A stretch of 64,000 bases of DNA from Silene latifolia. Taxonomy: Eukaryota > Streptophyta > Magnoliopsida > Caryophyllales > Caryophyllaceae. The notes under the pieces were generated by a model that was given only the letters and a program-made list of their open reading frames with translations, was not told the DNA's origin and ran no database searches. The stretch covers positions 216,547,735-216,611,734 of the forward strand of contig NC_133534.1 in NCBI RefSeq assembly GCF_048544455.1, read 5' to 3'. The number at the start of each line of letters is the position of its first letter. Positions within the stretch are counted from its first letter, which is position 1. Below are positions 1 to 10,977 of the stretch, piece after piece. The position numbers were made by a program, and so were the translations under genes.

Positions 1-398
1 TCACATTACCCTTCATCACGCTATACACATTGGCTCTCCCGTCATGTTCAACCTTTCTATCGAATTGCCAAGGCCTACCCAACAGAATGTGGCATGCATT
101 CATAGGAATTATATCGCACCACACCTCATCAGTATAGGGTCCTAAACTCAACGAAACTAAGGCCTGTTTCTTAACTTGAATCCCATTCTCCCCATTCAGC
201 CAATGTAATTTATATGGTTTAACTCGATCTTTAGTTTGCAATTTTAGTTCATCAACAAGGTCCCTTGCTACTACATTAGCACACGACCCACTATCAATAA
301 TAAGATTGCAAATTTTACGGTTTACCTTGCACCGAGTATGGAAGATTTGCTCCCGTTGTTCATTCTCAGCTGAACCCGTTTCCATATGCAAATTACGC
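1..398 (-). pseudogene. Protease region of element 1 gag-pol, partial and frameshifted from gag
   Basis: Reading the minus strand one frame away from the gag frame gives an aspartic protease like that of the element at 5993-11643. An I-I-D-S-G-S active-site stretch is encoded near 285-300, and an I-L-L-G-R-P-W motif near 75-95. In this family the protease cleaves the Gag-Pol polyprotein inside virus-like particles. The frame is separated from gag by a single extra base in the A run at 399-401. The sequence leaves the window before RT. Confidence 0.75.
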
Positions 399-1469
399 AA
401 ACACTAAACACTCCTCGTCACTCAACGGATCCAAATCATAGACTAATCCTTCACCATCAGTTTCAACATTCCCTTGGACTGTTTCTTCCTCTGGCGTGAC
501 AAATACGGGGATCAAATCACATAATTCTTGAGCTGTTAGGGCTCGTTTCTGAGGACATTCGTTTGCTATATGTCCATAGCCTTGACACTTGAAGCAACGT
601 CTCAAAGAACTCCCCTTTGGCTCGGCAACACCCTTTCCTTTGTCCTTGGGTTCTTCTTTCGGGATTTCTTTAGCCTTGCTAGGAGCTGGCCTGGAATATG
701 AATTCGTTCCCGAACTTTGTCCCTTGGAGTAAGCATGAGGTTTTTGTGCCTTATCATGTTTCTCGAACTTCCATGCTAATCGACACACATCATTAAAACC
801 TTCATAATTCTGGATCTCGACTCTTTTAGCAATTGCGGGTGTTAGGCCCTTGATGAATCTCGCCACCCTTAGCTCTTCTTTCTCCTCAAGATCGCATACA
901 ATCGACATCTTCTCGAATTCTTTGATGTATTCAGTCACCGTCATGCTTCCTTGCTCTAAAGATTGGAGCTTTAAGTAGTTATCTTGTTCATAATCCCTTG
1001 GCAGGAATCGTCTCATCAAGTGCTTCTTTAATTTGATCCAAGATTCGATCTTGTCCTTGCCTTCCTTTCTCCTTTGTTTTTTCAGATTTTCGTACCATAA
1101 AGATGCATACTTTGTAAGCTTCAAGATTGCAACTTTAAATTGCTTCTTGTCATCGTATTCTTTATACTCGAAAACCCTTTCAGCTTGTCTTACCCAATCC
1201 AGAAATTTTTCCGGATCCATCTCGCCATCAAAGTCAGGAATATCGAGTTTTAAACCTCGATCATCATCGTTCTTATTTTTTGACTTCCTCTTTGGCTGCT
1301 CGTCCTCTTCTTCAGATTCGGATGGAGTGTCCGATTCTTTTTTCTTCTCTTTAGCCTTCAACATGCTTGCTATATTTTTTAACACATAAGCCATCTGAGC
1401 CATCTCCAACTTCAGCTCGTTATGACCATCTTCCCATGTTTTCGGACCTTCTTCACCGTCTTTAACCAT
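393..1469 (-). pseudogene. gag: Gag of element 1 (capsid plus zinc knuckle), frameshifted at its 3' end
   Basis: The 358-residue frame starts at the ATG at 1469, about 50 nt after the primer site. It has a short N-terminal helix-like segment, an acidic Ser/Glu-rich linker (residues 45-60), a Retrotrans_gag capsid domain (about 75-240) and a CCHC zinc knuckle with C292, C295, H300 and C305. Gag assembles the particle and binds element RNA. In the related element at 5993-11643 gag runs on into protease without a stop. Here the frame ends early because the A run at 399-401 is one base too long. Apart from that the gag is intact, so the break is either a very recent mutation or a homopolymer read error. 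Confidence 0.88.
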
Positions 1470-1518
1470 GATTAGCGACGTCCCAAGACAGATCTATTAA
1501 GGAATAAATCTGAACTTA

Positions 1519-1531
1519 GCTCTGGTAACCA
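1519..1531 (-). other. Primer binding site, element 1
   Basis: On the minus strand this reads TGGTTACCAGAGC, three bases inside the LTR edge. It resembles the plant initiator tRNA-Met complement TGGTATCAGAGC with one inserted and one changed base. The identical variant occurs in the element at 5993-11643, so it is a family trait and not random decay. Confidence 0.75.
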
Positions 1532-1534
1532 ATT

Positions 1535-2307
1535 TGATGTAAAACAGTATGGAAAAACGAGATTGAACAGATCGTTGAACTGTTCGGTTGAGTTTGTTAT
1601 TTTCGAGATTGTGTATGTCGTGGTAATTGGTAAATTTGCAGCGGAAATTGTGTTGTTTGGACTGATTATTTCGTGATTATGAATGTAATTGGATAGTATG
1701 GTGAATTCCTAGTCCTAACCTCGCAAGGTGTCAAACGCAGATTCACGCAATCAACCTCGCAAGGAAGATCTAAAGATTAAGCTCGCAAACCTAATCGAGT
1801 AATGCTCACAAATGTAAACAATTTTATTGCTGGAAAATTCGATGATGCTTCTACGATCATACACGGCCTAATATACTCCTAAACGAGGTCACAATTCGAC
1901 CCAAACCCTAACTTGGAAATTAAGCTATCTTTCCCTTTCCTAAACTAACTAGGAAAATTATTCTCCTTTCCTAAACTAACTAGGAAAGTAATTAAAATAC
2001 TAAAAACTAGAATACAATCAGATTTAGGGTATTCTAATTTGACTAGGATTAGGAAAATCTAGCTTTCCTAACTTTATTAGAAATAGTAATTAACTAACTT
2101 ATTATTCCTACACGATTTAGGAAACCGTGTATCCTAATTATCCTAGGAGCCGTGATATGCAGCCCAGAGCCGTGTTATGCGGCTCCCATGCCTTCCCATT
2201 TTAGCATCAACACATTACTCGATCCAAGCTCAAATCCTTTTACTAGTTGAGTTACATTTCGACTAATAAGAAGTTCATTTGCTTGTTCCGAACATGCTCC
2301 TGCATCA
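1535..2307 (-). repeat. 5' LTR of element 1 (773 bp)
   Basis: The LTR is bounded by TGATGCAGGAGC and TTTTACATCA in element sense, the expected TG...CA ends. It lies between the primer site and satellite DNA. The right end (TGATGCAGGAGCA) matches the LTR of the 5993-11643 element, while the interior has diverged. A TATA-like AT-rich stretch lies near 1868-1875. Three copies of a CTCGCAAG motif (1719-1728, 1755-1764, 1782-1788) sit in the element's R/U5 part and recur in the other family A LTRs. Confidence 0.88.
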
Positions 2308-5300
2308 CTAACGAACAAGGACTAATGGTTCACACAACGAGTCACATGGACTAATGAACAAGTACAATTGTTTAACACAACGGCTCATAAGGACTAATGA
2401 ACAAGGATAAATTGTTTAACACAACGAGCCACAAGTGCTAATGAACAAGGACAAATGGTTCACACAACGAGTCACATGGACTAATGAACAAGTACCATTG
2501 TTTTAACATAACGAGTCACAAGGATTAATGAATAAGGACAAATGGTTTAAACAATGAGTCACAAGGACTAATGAACAAGGACAAATGGTTGACACAACGA
2601 GTCACATGGACTATTGAACAACTACAAATTGTTTAACATAACGACTCACAAGGGCTAATGAACAAGGATAAATGGTTGACACAACGAGTCACAAGGACTA
2701 ATGAACAAGGACAAATGGTTCACACAACGAGTCACAAGGACTAACGAACAAGGACAAATGGTTCACACAACGAGTCACATTTATTAATAAACAAGGACAA
2801 ATGATTCACACAACGCGTCACAAGGACTAACGAACAAGGACAAATGGTTCACACAACGAGTCACATGGACTAATGAACAAGTACAATTGTTTATCACAAC
2901 GGCTCATCAGGACTAATGAACAAGGATAAATTGTTTACACAACGAGTCACAAGGACTAATGAACAAGGACAAATGGTTCACACAACGAATCACATAAACT
3001 ATTGAACAAGTACAATTGTTTTAACACAACGAGTCAGAAGAATTAATGAACAAGGACAAATGGTTTACACAACGAGTCACAAGGACTAATGAACAAGGAC
3101 AAATGGTTCACACAACGAGTCACATGGACTAATGAACAAGTACAATTGTTTTAACATAACGAGTCACAAGGATTAATGAATAAGTACAAATGGTTTAAAC
3201 AACGAGTCACAAGGACTAATGAACAAGGACAAATGGTTGACACAACGAGTCACATGGACTAATGAACAAGTACAATTGTTTAACATAACGACTCACAAGG
3301 GCTAATGAACAAGGATAAATGGTTTACACAATGAGTCACAAGGACTAATGAACAAGTACAATTGTTTTAACACAACGAGTCACAAGTATTAATGAACAAG
3401 GACAAATGGTTTACACAACGAGTCACAAGGACTAATGAACAAGGACAAGTGGTTCACACAACGAGTCACATGGACTAATGAACAAGGATAAATGGTTTAC
3501 ACAACGAGTCACAACGACTAATGAACAAGGACAAATGGTTCACACAACGAATCACATAAACTAATGAACAAGTACAATTGTTTTAACAAAACGACTCACA
3601 AGGACTAATGAACAAGGATAAATGGTTTACACAACGAGTCACATGGACTAATGAACAAGGACAAATGGTTCACACAACGAGTCACGTGGACTAATGAATA
3701 AGTACAATTATTTAACAGAACGAGTCACAAGGACTAATGAACAAGGATAAATGGTTCACACAACGAGTCACATTTATTAATAAACAAGGACAAATGGTTA
3801 ACACAACGAGTCACAAGGACTAACGAACAAGGACTAATGGTTCACACAACGAGTCACATGGACTAATGAACAAGTACAATTGTTTAACAGAACGACTCAC
3901 AAGGACTAATGAACAAGGATAAATGGTTTACACAACGAGTCACAAGGACTAATGAACAAGTACAAATGGTTCACACAACGAGTCACATGGACTAATGAAC
4001 AAGTACAATTGTTTTAACATAACGAGTCACAAGGATTAATGAATAAGTACAAATGGTTTAAACAACGAGTCACAAGGACTAATGAACAAGGACAAATGGT
4101 TGACACAACGAGTCACATGGACTAATGAACAAGTACAATTGTTTAACATAACGACTCACAAGGGCTAATGAACAAGGATAAATGGTTTACACAATGAGTC
4201 ACAAGGACTAATGAACAAGTACAATTGTTTTAACACAACGAGTCACAAGTATTAATGAACAAGGACAAATGGTTTACACAACGAGTCACAAGGACTAATG
4301 AACAAGGACAAGTGGTTCACACAACGAGTCACATGGACTAATGAACAAGGATAAATGGTTTACACAACGAGTCACAACGACTAATGAACAAGGACAAATG
4401 GTTCACACAACGAATCACATAAACTAATGAACAAGTACAATTGTTTTAACAAAACGACTCACAAGGACTAATGAACAAGGATAAATGGTTTACACAACGA
4501 GTCACATGGACTAATAAACAAGGACAAATGGTTCACACAACGAGTCACGTGGACTAATGAATAAGTACAATTATTTAATGTAACGAGTCACAAGGACTAA
4601 TGAACAAGGATAAATGGTTCACACAACGAGTCACATTTATTAATAAACAAGGACAAATGGTTAACACAACGAGTCACAAGGACTAACGAACAAGGACTAA
4701 TGGTTCACACAACGAGTCACATGGACTAATGAACAAGTACAATTGTTTAACACAACGGCTCATAAGGACTAATGAACAAGGATAAATTGTTTAACACAAC
4801 GAGCCACAAGTGCTAATGAACAAGGACAAATGGTTCACACAACGAGTCACATGGACTAATGAACAAGTACCATTGTTTTAACATAACGAGTCACAAGGAT
4901 TAATGAATAAGGACAAATGGTTTAAACAATGAGTCACAAGGACTAATGAACAAGGACAAATGGTTGACACAACGAGTCACATGGACTAATGAACAAGTAC
5001 AATTGTTTAACATAACGACTCACAAGGGCTAATGAACAAGGATAAATGGTTTACACAATGAGTCACAAGGACTAATGAACAAGTACAATTGTTTTAACAC
5101 AACGAGTCACAAGTATTAATGAACAAGGACAAATGGTTTACACAACGAGTCACAAGGACTAATGAACAAGGACAAGTGGTTCACACAACGAGTCACATGG
5201 ACTAATGAACAAGGATAAATGGTTTACACAACGAGTCACAACGACTAATGAACAAGGACAAATGGTTCACACAACGAATCACATAAACTAATGAACAAGT

Positions 5301-5992
5301 ACAATTGTTTTAACAAAACGACTCACAAGGACTAATGAACAAGGATAAATGGTTTACACAACGAGTCACATGGACTAATGAACAAGGACAAATGGTTCAC
5401 ACAACGAGTCACGTGGACTAATGAATAAGTACAATTATTTAACAGAATTAGTCACAAGGACTAATGAACAAGGATAAATGGTTCACACAACGAGTCACAT
5501 TTATTAATAAACAAGGACAAATGGTTAACACAACGAGTCACAAGGACTAACGAACAAGGACTAATGGTTCACACAACGAGTCACATGGACTAATGAACAA
5601 GTACAATTGTTTAACACAACGGCTCATAAGGACTAATGAACAAGGATAAATTGTTTAACACAACGAGCCACAAGTGCTAATGAACAAGGACAAATGGTTC
5701 ACACAACGAGTCACATGGACTAATGAACAAGTACCATTGTTTTAACATAACGAGTCACAAGGATTAATGAATAAGGACAAATGGTTTAAACAATGAGTCA
5801 CAAGGACTAATGAACAAGGACAAATGGTTGACACAACGAGTCACATGGACTAATGAACAACTACAAATTGTTTAACATAACGACTCACAAGGGCTAATGA
5901 ACAAGGATAAATGGTTGACACAACGAGTCACAAGGACTAATGAACAAGGACAAATGGTTCACACAACGAGTCACAAGGACTAACGAACAAGG
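2308..5992 (+). repeat. 43-bp satellite, block A, with 864-bp higher-order repeat
   Basis: This is a head-to-tail tandem array of 43-44 bp monomers; typical ones are 3078-3120 (43 bp) and 3121-3164 (44 bp). Monomer variants alternate: a cacaaggactaatgaac type, a cacatggactaatgaac type with acaattgttt, and a cacatttattaataaac type. Variants recur with a long period. The gtcacgtgg variant lies at 3681, 4544 and 5408, and the cataaac variant at 3555, 4418 and 5282, a period of 863-864 bp or about 20 monomers. The part from 2308 to about 3680 repeats with a longer ~1.5-kb period. No gene is visible. Confidence 0.95.
3681..5407 (+). repeat. Two consecutive 864-bp higher-order repeat copies
   Basis: Units 3681-4543 and 4544-5407 match almost base for base, including singleton monomer variants, and a third copy begins at 5408. 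Such long-range identity, with much lower identity between adjacent monomers, is the signature of a higher-order repeat spread by unequal exchange or gene conversion. Confidence 0.85.
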
Positions 5993-6659
5993 TGATATAG
6001 AATTGGTGTGTTTTAAGCGAATTCTGTAGGTTAGAAAATATGCAGCGGAATTGTTGTAATCTGACCGTAAAATTGCTGTAAAAGTAGCGAACTAAATAGG
6101 CAAACAGTAGGTAGAACGTGAGAGTTGACAAAGGAACCAGATAGAGAGGTGAATCTTGATCAGCACCTCGCAAGGCAATCACTCGAATCACTCAAAGGCA
6201 ACCTCGCAAGGTAGGGTTCGTGTATCTCGCAAGAATGACGAAATAAGCATAAAACTGGAAGTTTTATTGGTAATCTGTAATCTGAATGTTATTAGGTTAC
6301 AAGGCTTTAATTTATAGTAACCTAAAACCTAATCATACTTGGACAACAAGCAAACTAATTTCCTTAACTAATTAGGAAACAAATAATCTGAAAAAAAGAA
6401 ACTAAGACTTCAGCTAGGATTAGGAAATTATAGGCTTTCCTAATTTTATTTGTAATAGATTAATTAGCTAAATAATACTAATAATTTCGGACCAGCTAGT
6501 AATCCACACGGTTTGGATTAACCGTGTACTTCTGGGCCTTTATCCACCCAAGTGAGCATCGTCAAATAACTTGACCCAATCTTGAAGCCTTCGACTAAAT
6601 GAGTTGCATTTCGGCTAAGTAGCACTTCATTTTCATTGTCCACCAATGCTCCTGCATCA
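5993..6659 (-). repeat. 3' LTR of element 2 (667 bp)
   Basis: In element sense it runs from TGATGCAGGAGCATTGG to CAATTCTATATCA. It begins abruptly in satellite after 5992. The last ~47 codons of the integrase frame (6518-6659) lie inside it. CTCGCAAG motifs are at 6166-6175, 6202-6211 and 6226-6233. Confidence 0.93.
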
Positions 6660-7315
6660 TTCTCTCCTTCTTTTTGAGAATTTGACCTCAAATTGTCGTC
6701 GTCGAGATATGGGGACAGGTCACCAACATTAAACGTTGCACTCACACCACCGTACTCACTTGGTAATTCCAACTTGTAAGCATTCGAACCGTAGCAATCT
6801 ATGACCTTGAATGGGCCATCTGCTCGCGGCATCAACTTGTTCTTTCGCTTAGCTGGAAAACGCTCCTTCCTTAAATGAAGCCACACGAGATCCCCTACTT
6901 TGAACACGGGCTGTTTTCGATGCTTATTGGCTTTCTCTTTGTATTTAGCATTCGATTTCTCAATTTGGGCTCTCACTTGTTCACAAGTCCTTAGAAAGGT
7001 AGCCTGCCTCTCCTTTGCTTCAAAGCTCATAAGGTCTTTCTTCGGAATTGGAACTAGATCAATAGGCAAAAATGGATTAATGCCATACACAATTTCGAAT
7101 GGAGCACGCCCTGTAGTCACTGATGGAGTCCGGTTATACGCAAATTCAGCATGTGCAAGTTTAGTATCCCAATCCTTCGTAGTCTTGCTCACTAGGCCAC
7201 GCAATAAACTTCCCAAGGTACGATTAGTGACCTCCGTTTGCCCATCTGTTTGAGGATGGTGCGGGAAATCTTGAACATCAACTTTGTACCCATCAAACGC
7301 CATAAAGTCTTCCAA
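6518..7315 (-). pseudogene. Integrase C-terminal half of element 2, extending into the LTR
   Basis: The 265-residue frame holds the last part of the integrase core and its C-terminal domain. The core shows the H-P-Q-T-D-G-Q-T-E segment whose Glu (E28) completes the D,D35E triad. A GPF/GPY-type motif follows (G167, P168, F169), typical of gypsy integrases. No classical chromodomain is seen. From about residue 219 the frame lies inside the 3' LTR, as in CRM-type elements. It is joined to the upstream integrase frame by a frameshift in the 7192-7315 overlap, so the enzyme is not made as one chain from this copy. Confidence 0.85.
6660..6675 (-). other. Polypurine tract, element 2
   Basis: The minus strand directly upstream of the 3' LTR reads AAAAAGAAGGAGAGAA. 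An all-purine run in this position is the plus-strand DNA primer of LTR retrotransposons. It lies within the open pol frame. Confidence 0.7.
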
Positions 7316-8211
7316 AAATAACTAAGGAACTTCACATCACGGTCTGAGACAATAGTAAGGGGAATACCATGTAAACGGACTACCTCCTTATAGTACAAAT
7401 CAGCAACATTCGTAGCATCATCCGTCTTGTGACAAGGAATAAAATGAGCCATCTTTGAAAACCGATCAACAACAACCATGATCGAGTCTTTACCCCTTTG
7501 TGTTCTCGGCAAACCAAGTATGAAATCCATGCTCACCTCGCTCCAAGGCTGTTTTGGCACAGGTAAAGGCGTGTCTGACCCTTTGACAAACGAACTCTTT
7601 GCTTTTCGACACACAACGCACTTGCCCACAATTTCTTGGACATCCTTACTCATCTTGGGCCAATAGAAATGTTCACTTACAATGTCATAAGTCTTGTTTG
7701 AACCGAAATGACCAGCCAAAGCTCCTCCGTGAGCTTCTCTAATAATCAACTCCTGAATTGACCCTTGTGGAATGCAAAGGCGATTTCCCTTAAACAAAAA
7801 TCCGTCTTGCATTGTATAAAGTCCAGTAGGTTCAATCACCTCTTTAGCAAATGCCGGGTCAGCCTTGTATAACTCTTTAATATGCTCAAAACCCAACAAT
7901 CTTGCATCTAATCCAACCAACAAACAGTGTCTTCTAGATAACGCATCAGCTACAATATTAGAATTACCTGTTTTGTACTTGGATGAAAACGTGAATGACT
8001 GTAAAAACTCGACCCACTTCGCGTGCCTTATGTTCAATTTTTGCTGTCCATGAATATGTTTAAGAGCTTCGTGATCAGAATGTAGCACGAATGGTTTCGG
8101 ACGCAAATAATGACTCCAATGCTCCAATGCTCGTACAATGGCATAAAACTCTTTGTCATAGGTTGAATAGTTCAGCCTTGCACCTCCAAGTTTCTCCTTT
8201 GAAATAAGCAA
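7192..8211 (-). pseudogene. RNase H and integrase N-terminal/core region of element 2
   Basis: The 339-residue frame begins inside RNase H, with acidic residues E21 (Y-D-K-E-F), D46 (H-S-D-H-E-A-L) and D89 (V-A-D-A-L-S). It continues into the integrase HHCC zinc domain (H161, H168, C198, C201) and the first two catalytic Asp (D229 in S-M-D-F, D290 in V-S-D-R-D). The third catalytic residue is in the next frame, reached only through a frameshift near 7250-7310. The upstream end is also a frameshift: the RNase H start with its first Asp is in another frame above 8211. RNase H removes template RNA and integrase inserts the cDNA. Confidence 0.87.
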
Positions 8212-8463
8212 TGGGTCGTTTCTCTTGGATCAACACGGCACCAATCCCAACGCCACTTGCATCACACTCGACTTCAAATAATTTCTCAAAGTTGGGCAGC
8301 GCCAAAACAGTCCGAACACAACTTTTTCTTCACTTCTTCAAATGCCTTTTGAGCACTCGGAGTCCAAACAAACTCCCCTTTCTTGGTTAGCTCGGTGATT
8401 GGAGCCATGATTGAGCTAAACCCCTGGATAAAACGCCTATAAAACGATGCCAAACCATGAAAA
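8212..8463 (-). pseudogene. RT connection and RNase H start of element 2, broken
   Basis: Homology to the RT thumb/connection and the first RNase H strand can be followed here, but only in pieces in two frames. Two bases appear missing near 8305-8315, and one extra base near 8200-8215 separates it from the RNase H frame. The equivalent region of the element at 26985-33596 (about 30190-30480) is open, which is how the breaks are recognised. Confidence 0.65.
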
Positions 8464-9054
8464 CTACGGACTTGATCGTGGATTTAGGCATCGCCAGGCT
8501 TGAATAGCTTCGACCTTGGATGGGTCCATGCTTACTCCTTCTTTTCCTACAATGTAACCAAGAAAAACAACACTTGGCACCATAAAAGTGCACTTTTCGA
8601 GCTTACCATACAGCTTCTGCGTTCTCATGACTTCAAATACAGCTCTAAGATGGAGCTTGTGCTCTTCTTCACTCTTGCTATAGATGAGAATGTCATCAAG
8701 ATAGACAACAACAAACTTGTTAAGGAACGGCCTTAACACTTCATTCATGAGTCTCATAAACGAACTAGGTGCATTACACAATCCAAACGGCATGACAAGC
8801 CACTCATACAACCCCTGTTTCGTTTTGAACGCTGTCTTCCACTCATCCCCTTCACGAATCCGCATTTGGTGGTATCCACTCCTCAAATCCAGTTTAGAAA
8901 ACACACATGAACCAGAAAGTTCATCTAGCATATCATCAAGTCTTGGCATAGGAAAACGGTATTTAATAGTGATGTTGTTCACGGCTCTGCTATCTATACA
9001 CATTCGCCAAGTTCCCTCCTTTTTCGGTACCAAAAGAGTGGTACAAAGACACAT
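8464..9054 (-). pseudogene. Reverse transcriptase of element 2
   Basis: The 196-residue frame covers the RT fingers and palm. The first catalytic Asp is D56 in F-S-K-L-D-L-R-S-G, and the Y-L-D-D box is at Y118-D121, so the catalytic centre is intact. The frame is broken on both sides, near 9040 (join with the upstream linker) and near 8490, where a C appears missing. RT copies element RNA into cDNA in particles. With these breaks this copy cannot make a continuous Pol. Confidence 0.87.
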
Positions 9055-9302
9055 GGGCTCAAGCTTTCTTTCACGTAACCTCTATCTATCAGTTCTTGCA
9101 CTTGTCTCTGTAATTCCTTAGCCTCTTCGGGATTACATCGATAGGCTGGTTTATTAGGTAATGCAGCCCCTGGAAGTAAGTCAATTTGGTGCTCAATCCC
9201 TCTCTTCGGTGGTAACCCATCGGGTAACTCGTCGGGAAACACATCACTGAACTCAACTAATAACTCCCGAATCCTCGCATCATTACCCTCCATTTTTTCC
9301 AC
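8994..9302 (-). pseudogene. Protease-RT linker and RT N-terminus of element 2
   Basis: The 102-residue frame carries the conserved segment ahead of gypsy RT: F-P-D-E-L-P, then H-Q-I-D-L, Y-R-C-N-P-E-E and R-G-Y-V. It follows the gag-protease frame after an apparent one-G deletion in the G run near 9325-9335 and shifts out of frame around 9030-9050. The apparent start is a GTG inside the polyprotein, so this is not a separate gene. Confidence 0.75.
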
Positions 9303-10792
9303 CTCTCGAACAACCAGTAGGTATCTTTGGTTCCCCTCTCGCTTACAACCTCCTCGGCCTCATTAGCATCCAAAAACAAACTGTCTTTTGCAATAGGTTT
9401 ATTATATTTGGTTGGCGACAATGGTTTCAAATGATACTTAGCTTTCCCTTTAGAAACAACATAGACATTACTTCGTCCGTCATGTTCCACCTTCCTATCA
9501 TATTGCCACGGTCTACCCAGCAAAATATGGCAAGCATTCATCGGGATTACGTCACATAATATCTCATCTTTATACGGCCCCAATTGCAAAGAAATTAAAG
9601 CCTGTTTCTTTACCATAACCCCATTATTCCCATCAAGCCAATGTAATTTATATGGTTTAGGATGATTCTTAGTAGGCAATTTCAGTTTAGCAACGACATC
9701 CTTAGCTATAACATTGGTACAAGAACCACTATCAATAATAAGAGTGCAAATCCGATTGTTTACCTTACAACGGGAATGAAACAATTGCTCCCTTTGCTCG
9801 TGCTCGATTTGAGCAGCCTCGGTGTGGAGGCTTCTAAGCACCAACACTTCTTTCTCCTCGTCACTGTAAGGCTCCACCTCATGTACTTCTTCCCCACCAC
9901 TCTCATCTTCGACATCAACAGGCCCCGATTCAGAATCTGGGACAACGAAATTTGGAATTAAGTTAATCAATTCTTGAATTGTCAGAGCTTTCTTTTGCGG
10001 ACATTCATTGGCAATGTGCCCATATCCCTGGCACTTGAAGCAACGCCTCAACCGTGTCTCCTTAGCTTCCACCACCGTGCCTTTTCCTTTATCTTTAGGA
10101 TCCTCATGTCGTGGTTCCTTGCTACTAGATGTGGTAGCTGCTGATTTCGAGTATGTGCTCGAATTCTTTGCATAGTCACGAGTATAGGACTTCTTGCTCT
10201 TATCCTGCTTCTCAAATTTAAGAGCCAATCTGCAAGCATCATCAAAGTTATCATAATGTTGAATTTCCACTCTTTGCGCCAAATTAGTGTTAAGACCACG
10301 AATGAATCGTGCAGTCCTCAACTCTTGCTTTTCCTCTAGATCACATACGATACTCATCTTTTCAAACTCATTTATGTAATCAGAGACACTCGAACTCTCT
10401 TGTGACAGAGATGTTAGTTTCAGATAATTGTCCTGCTCATAGTCTCTAGGAAGGAATCTCTTTGTGAGGTGCTTCTTGAGTTTATCCCATGTTTCAATTT
10501 TTGGCTTCTTATCCTTCTTACGCTGCCTCTTCATGTTTTCGTACCACAAAGATGCGTACTTGGTCAATTTTAAGGTAGCCACCTTGAATTGCTTGTTTCC
10601 ATCATAATTTTTGTACTCAAAGATCCTCTCTGCCTGACGAATCCAATCCAAGAATTTTTCAGCATCTCCATCTCCGTTAAACTCGGGAATGTCGAGTTTC
10701 AGGCCTCTATCATCATCATTCGTTTTTTTGGTTGATTTTGGCTGTCCGTCCTCTTCAGATTCAGATTGGGTGTCTGACTCTGACCCGTTCAA
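9257..10792 (-). pseudogene. gag-PR: Gag-protease of element 2
   Basis: The 511-residue frame has an acidic N-terminus, a Retrotrans_gag capsid domain (about 35-205), a CCHC knuckle (C251, C254, H259, C264) and an aspartic protease with D354-S355-G356 and I-L-L-G-R-P-W at about 423-429. Gag and protease share one frame, as in many plant gypsy elements that make a single Gag-Pol. The apparent start at 10792 is a TTG. The true ATG is upstream at 10917, in another frame. The last ~28 residues are out-of-frame sequence after a frameshift near 9330. Confidence 0.88.
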
Positions 10793-10917
10793 TTTCTTCT
10801 TCTTTTTCTGGCTAAATCCGTAGCTATGCTCTTTACTACGTAAGAAATCTGGCCAATCTCTGCCCTAATTGCATCCATATCCTCCTTCCATGGTTTATCT
10901 CCTTCTCCATTCACCAT
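10789..10917 (-). pseudogene. Gag N-terminus of element 2, out of frame with the rest
   Basis: The ATG at 10917 opens 42 codons (start M-V-N-G-E) that align with the element 1 Gag N-terminus. They then hit TGA at 10789-10791. The downstream gag frame is offset, so an indel in the A/GAA-rich stretch 10795-10812 broke the start of the polyprotein. Confidence 0.75.
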
Positions 10918-10961
10918 CTTCTCCCAAGACTGATTTATTAAGCAATAAATCGAAAACCTCA

Positions 10962-10974
10962 GCTCTGGTAACCA
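10962..10974 (-). other. Primer binding site, element 2
   Basis: The minus strand reads TGGTTACCAGAGC, identical to the site of element 1 and three bases from the LTR. It resembles the initiator tRNA-Met complement. Confidence 0.78.
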
Positions 10975-10977
10975 CTT

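Larger units (their letters stand above)
1..2307 (-). mobile_element. Family A Ty3/gypsy element, 5' part (element 1)
   Basis: This is the 5' portion of an LTR retrotransposon on the minus strand, cut by the left window edge. Reading leftward it holds the 5' LTR (2307-1535), a tRNA-Met-like primer site (1531-1519), gag (1469-393) and the start of protease (to base 1). Its gag, primer site and LTR ends closely resemble those of the element at 5993-11643, so the two form one family. The LTR ends directly in 43-bp satellite at 2308, showing insertion into the array. The right flank begins ctaac, the predicted target duplication, but the left copy is outside the window. CRM-lineage membership is inferred from the better preserved relative. 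Confidence 0.9.

Noticed and set aside
5937..6191. Open frame across the satellite/LTR edge of element 2, repeated at 10895-11176
   Set aside because: It is LTR sequence read in a chance frame. Its presence twice simply reflects the two LTRs.
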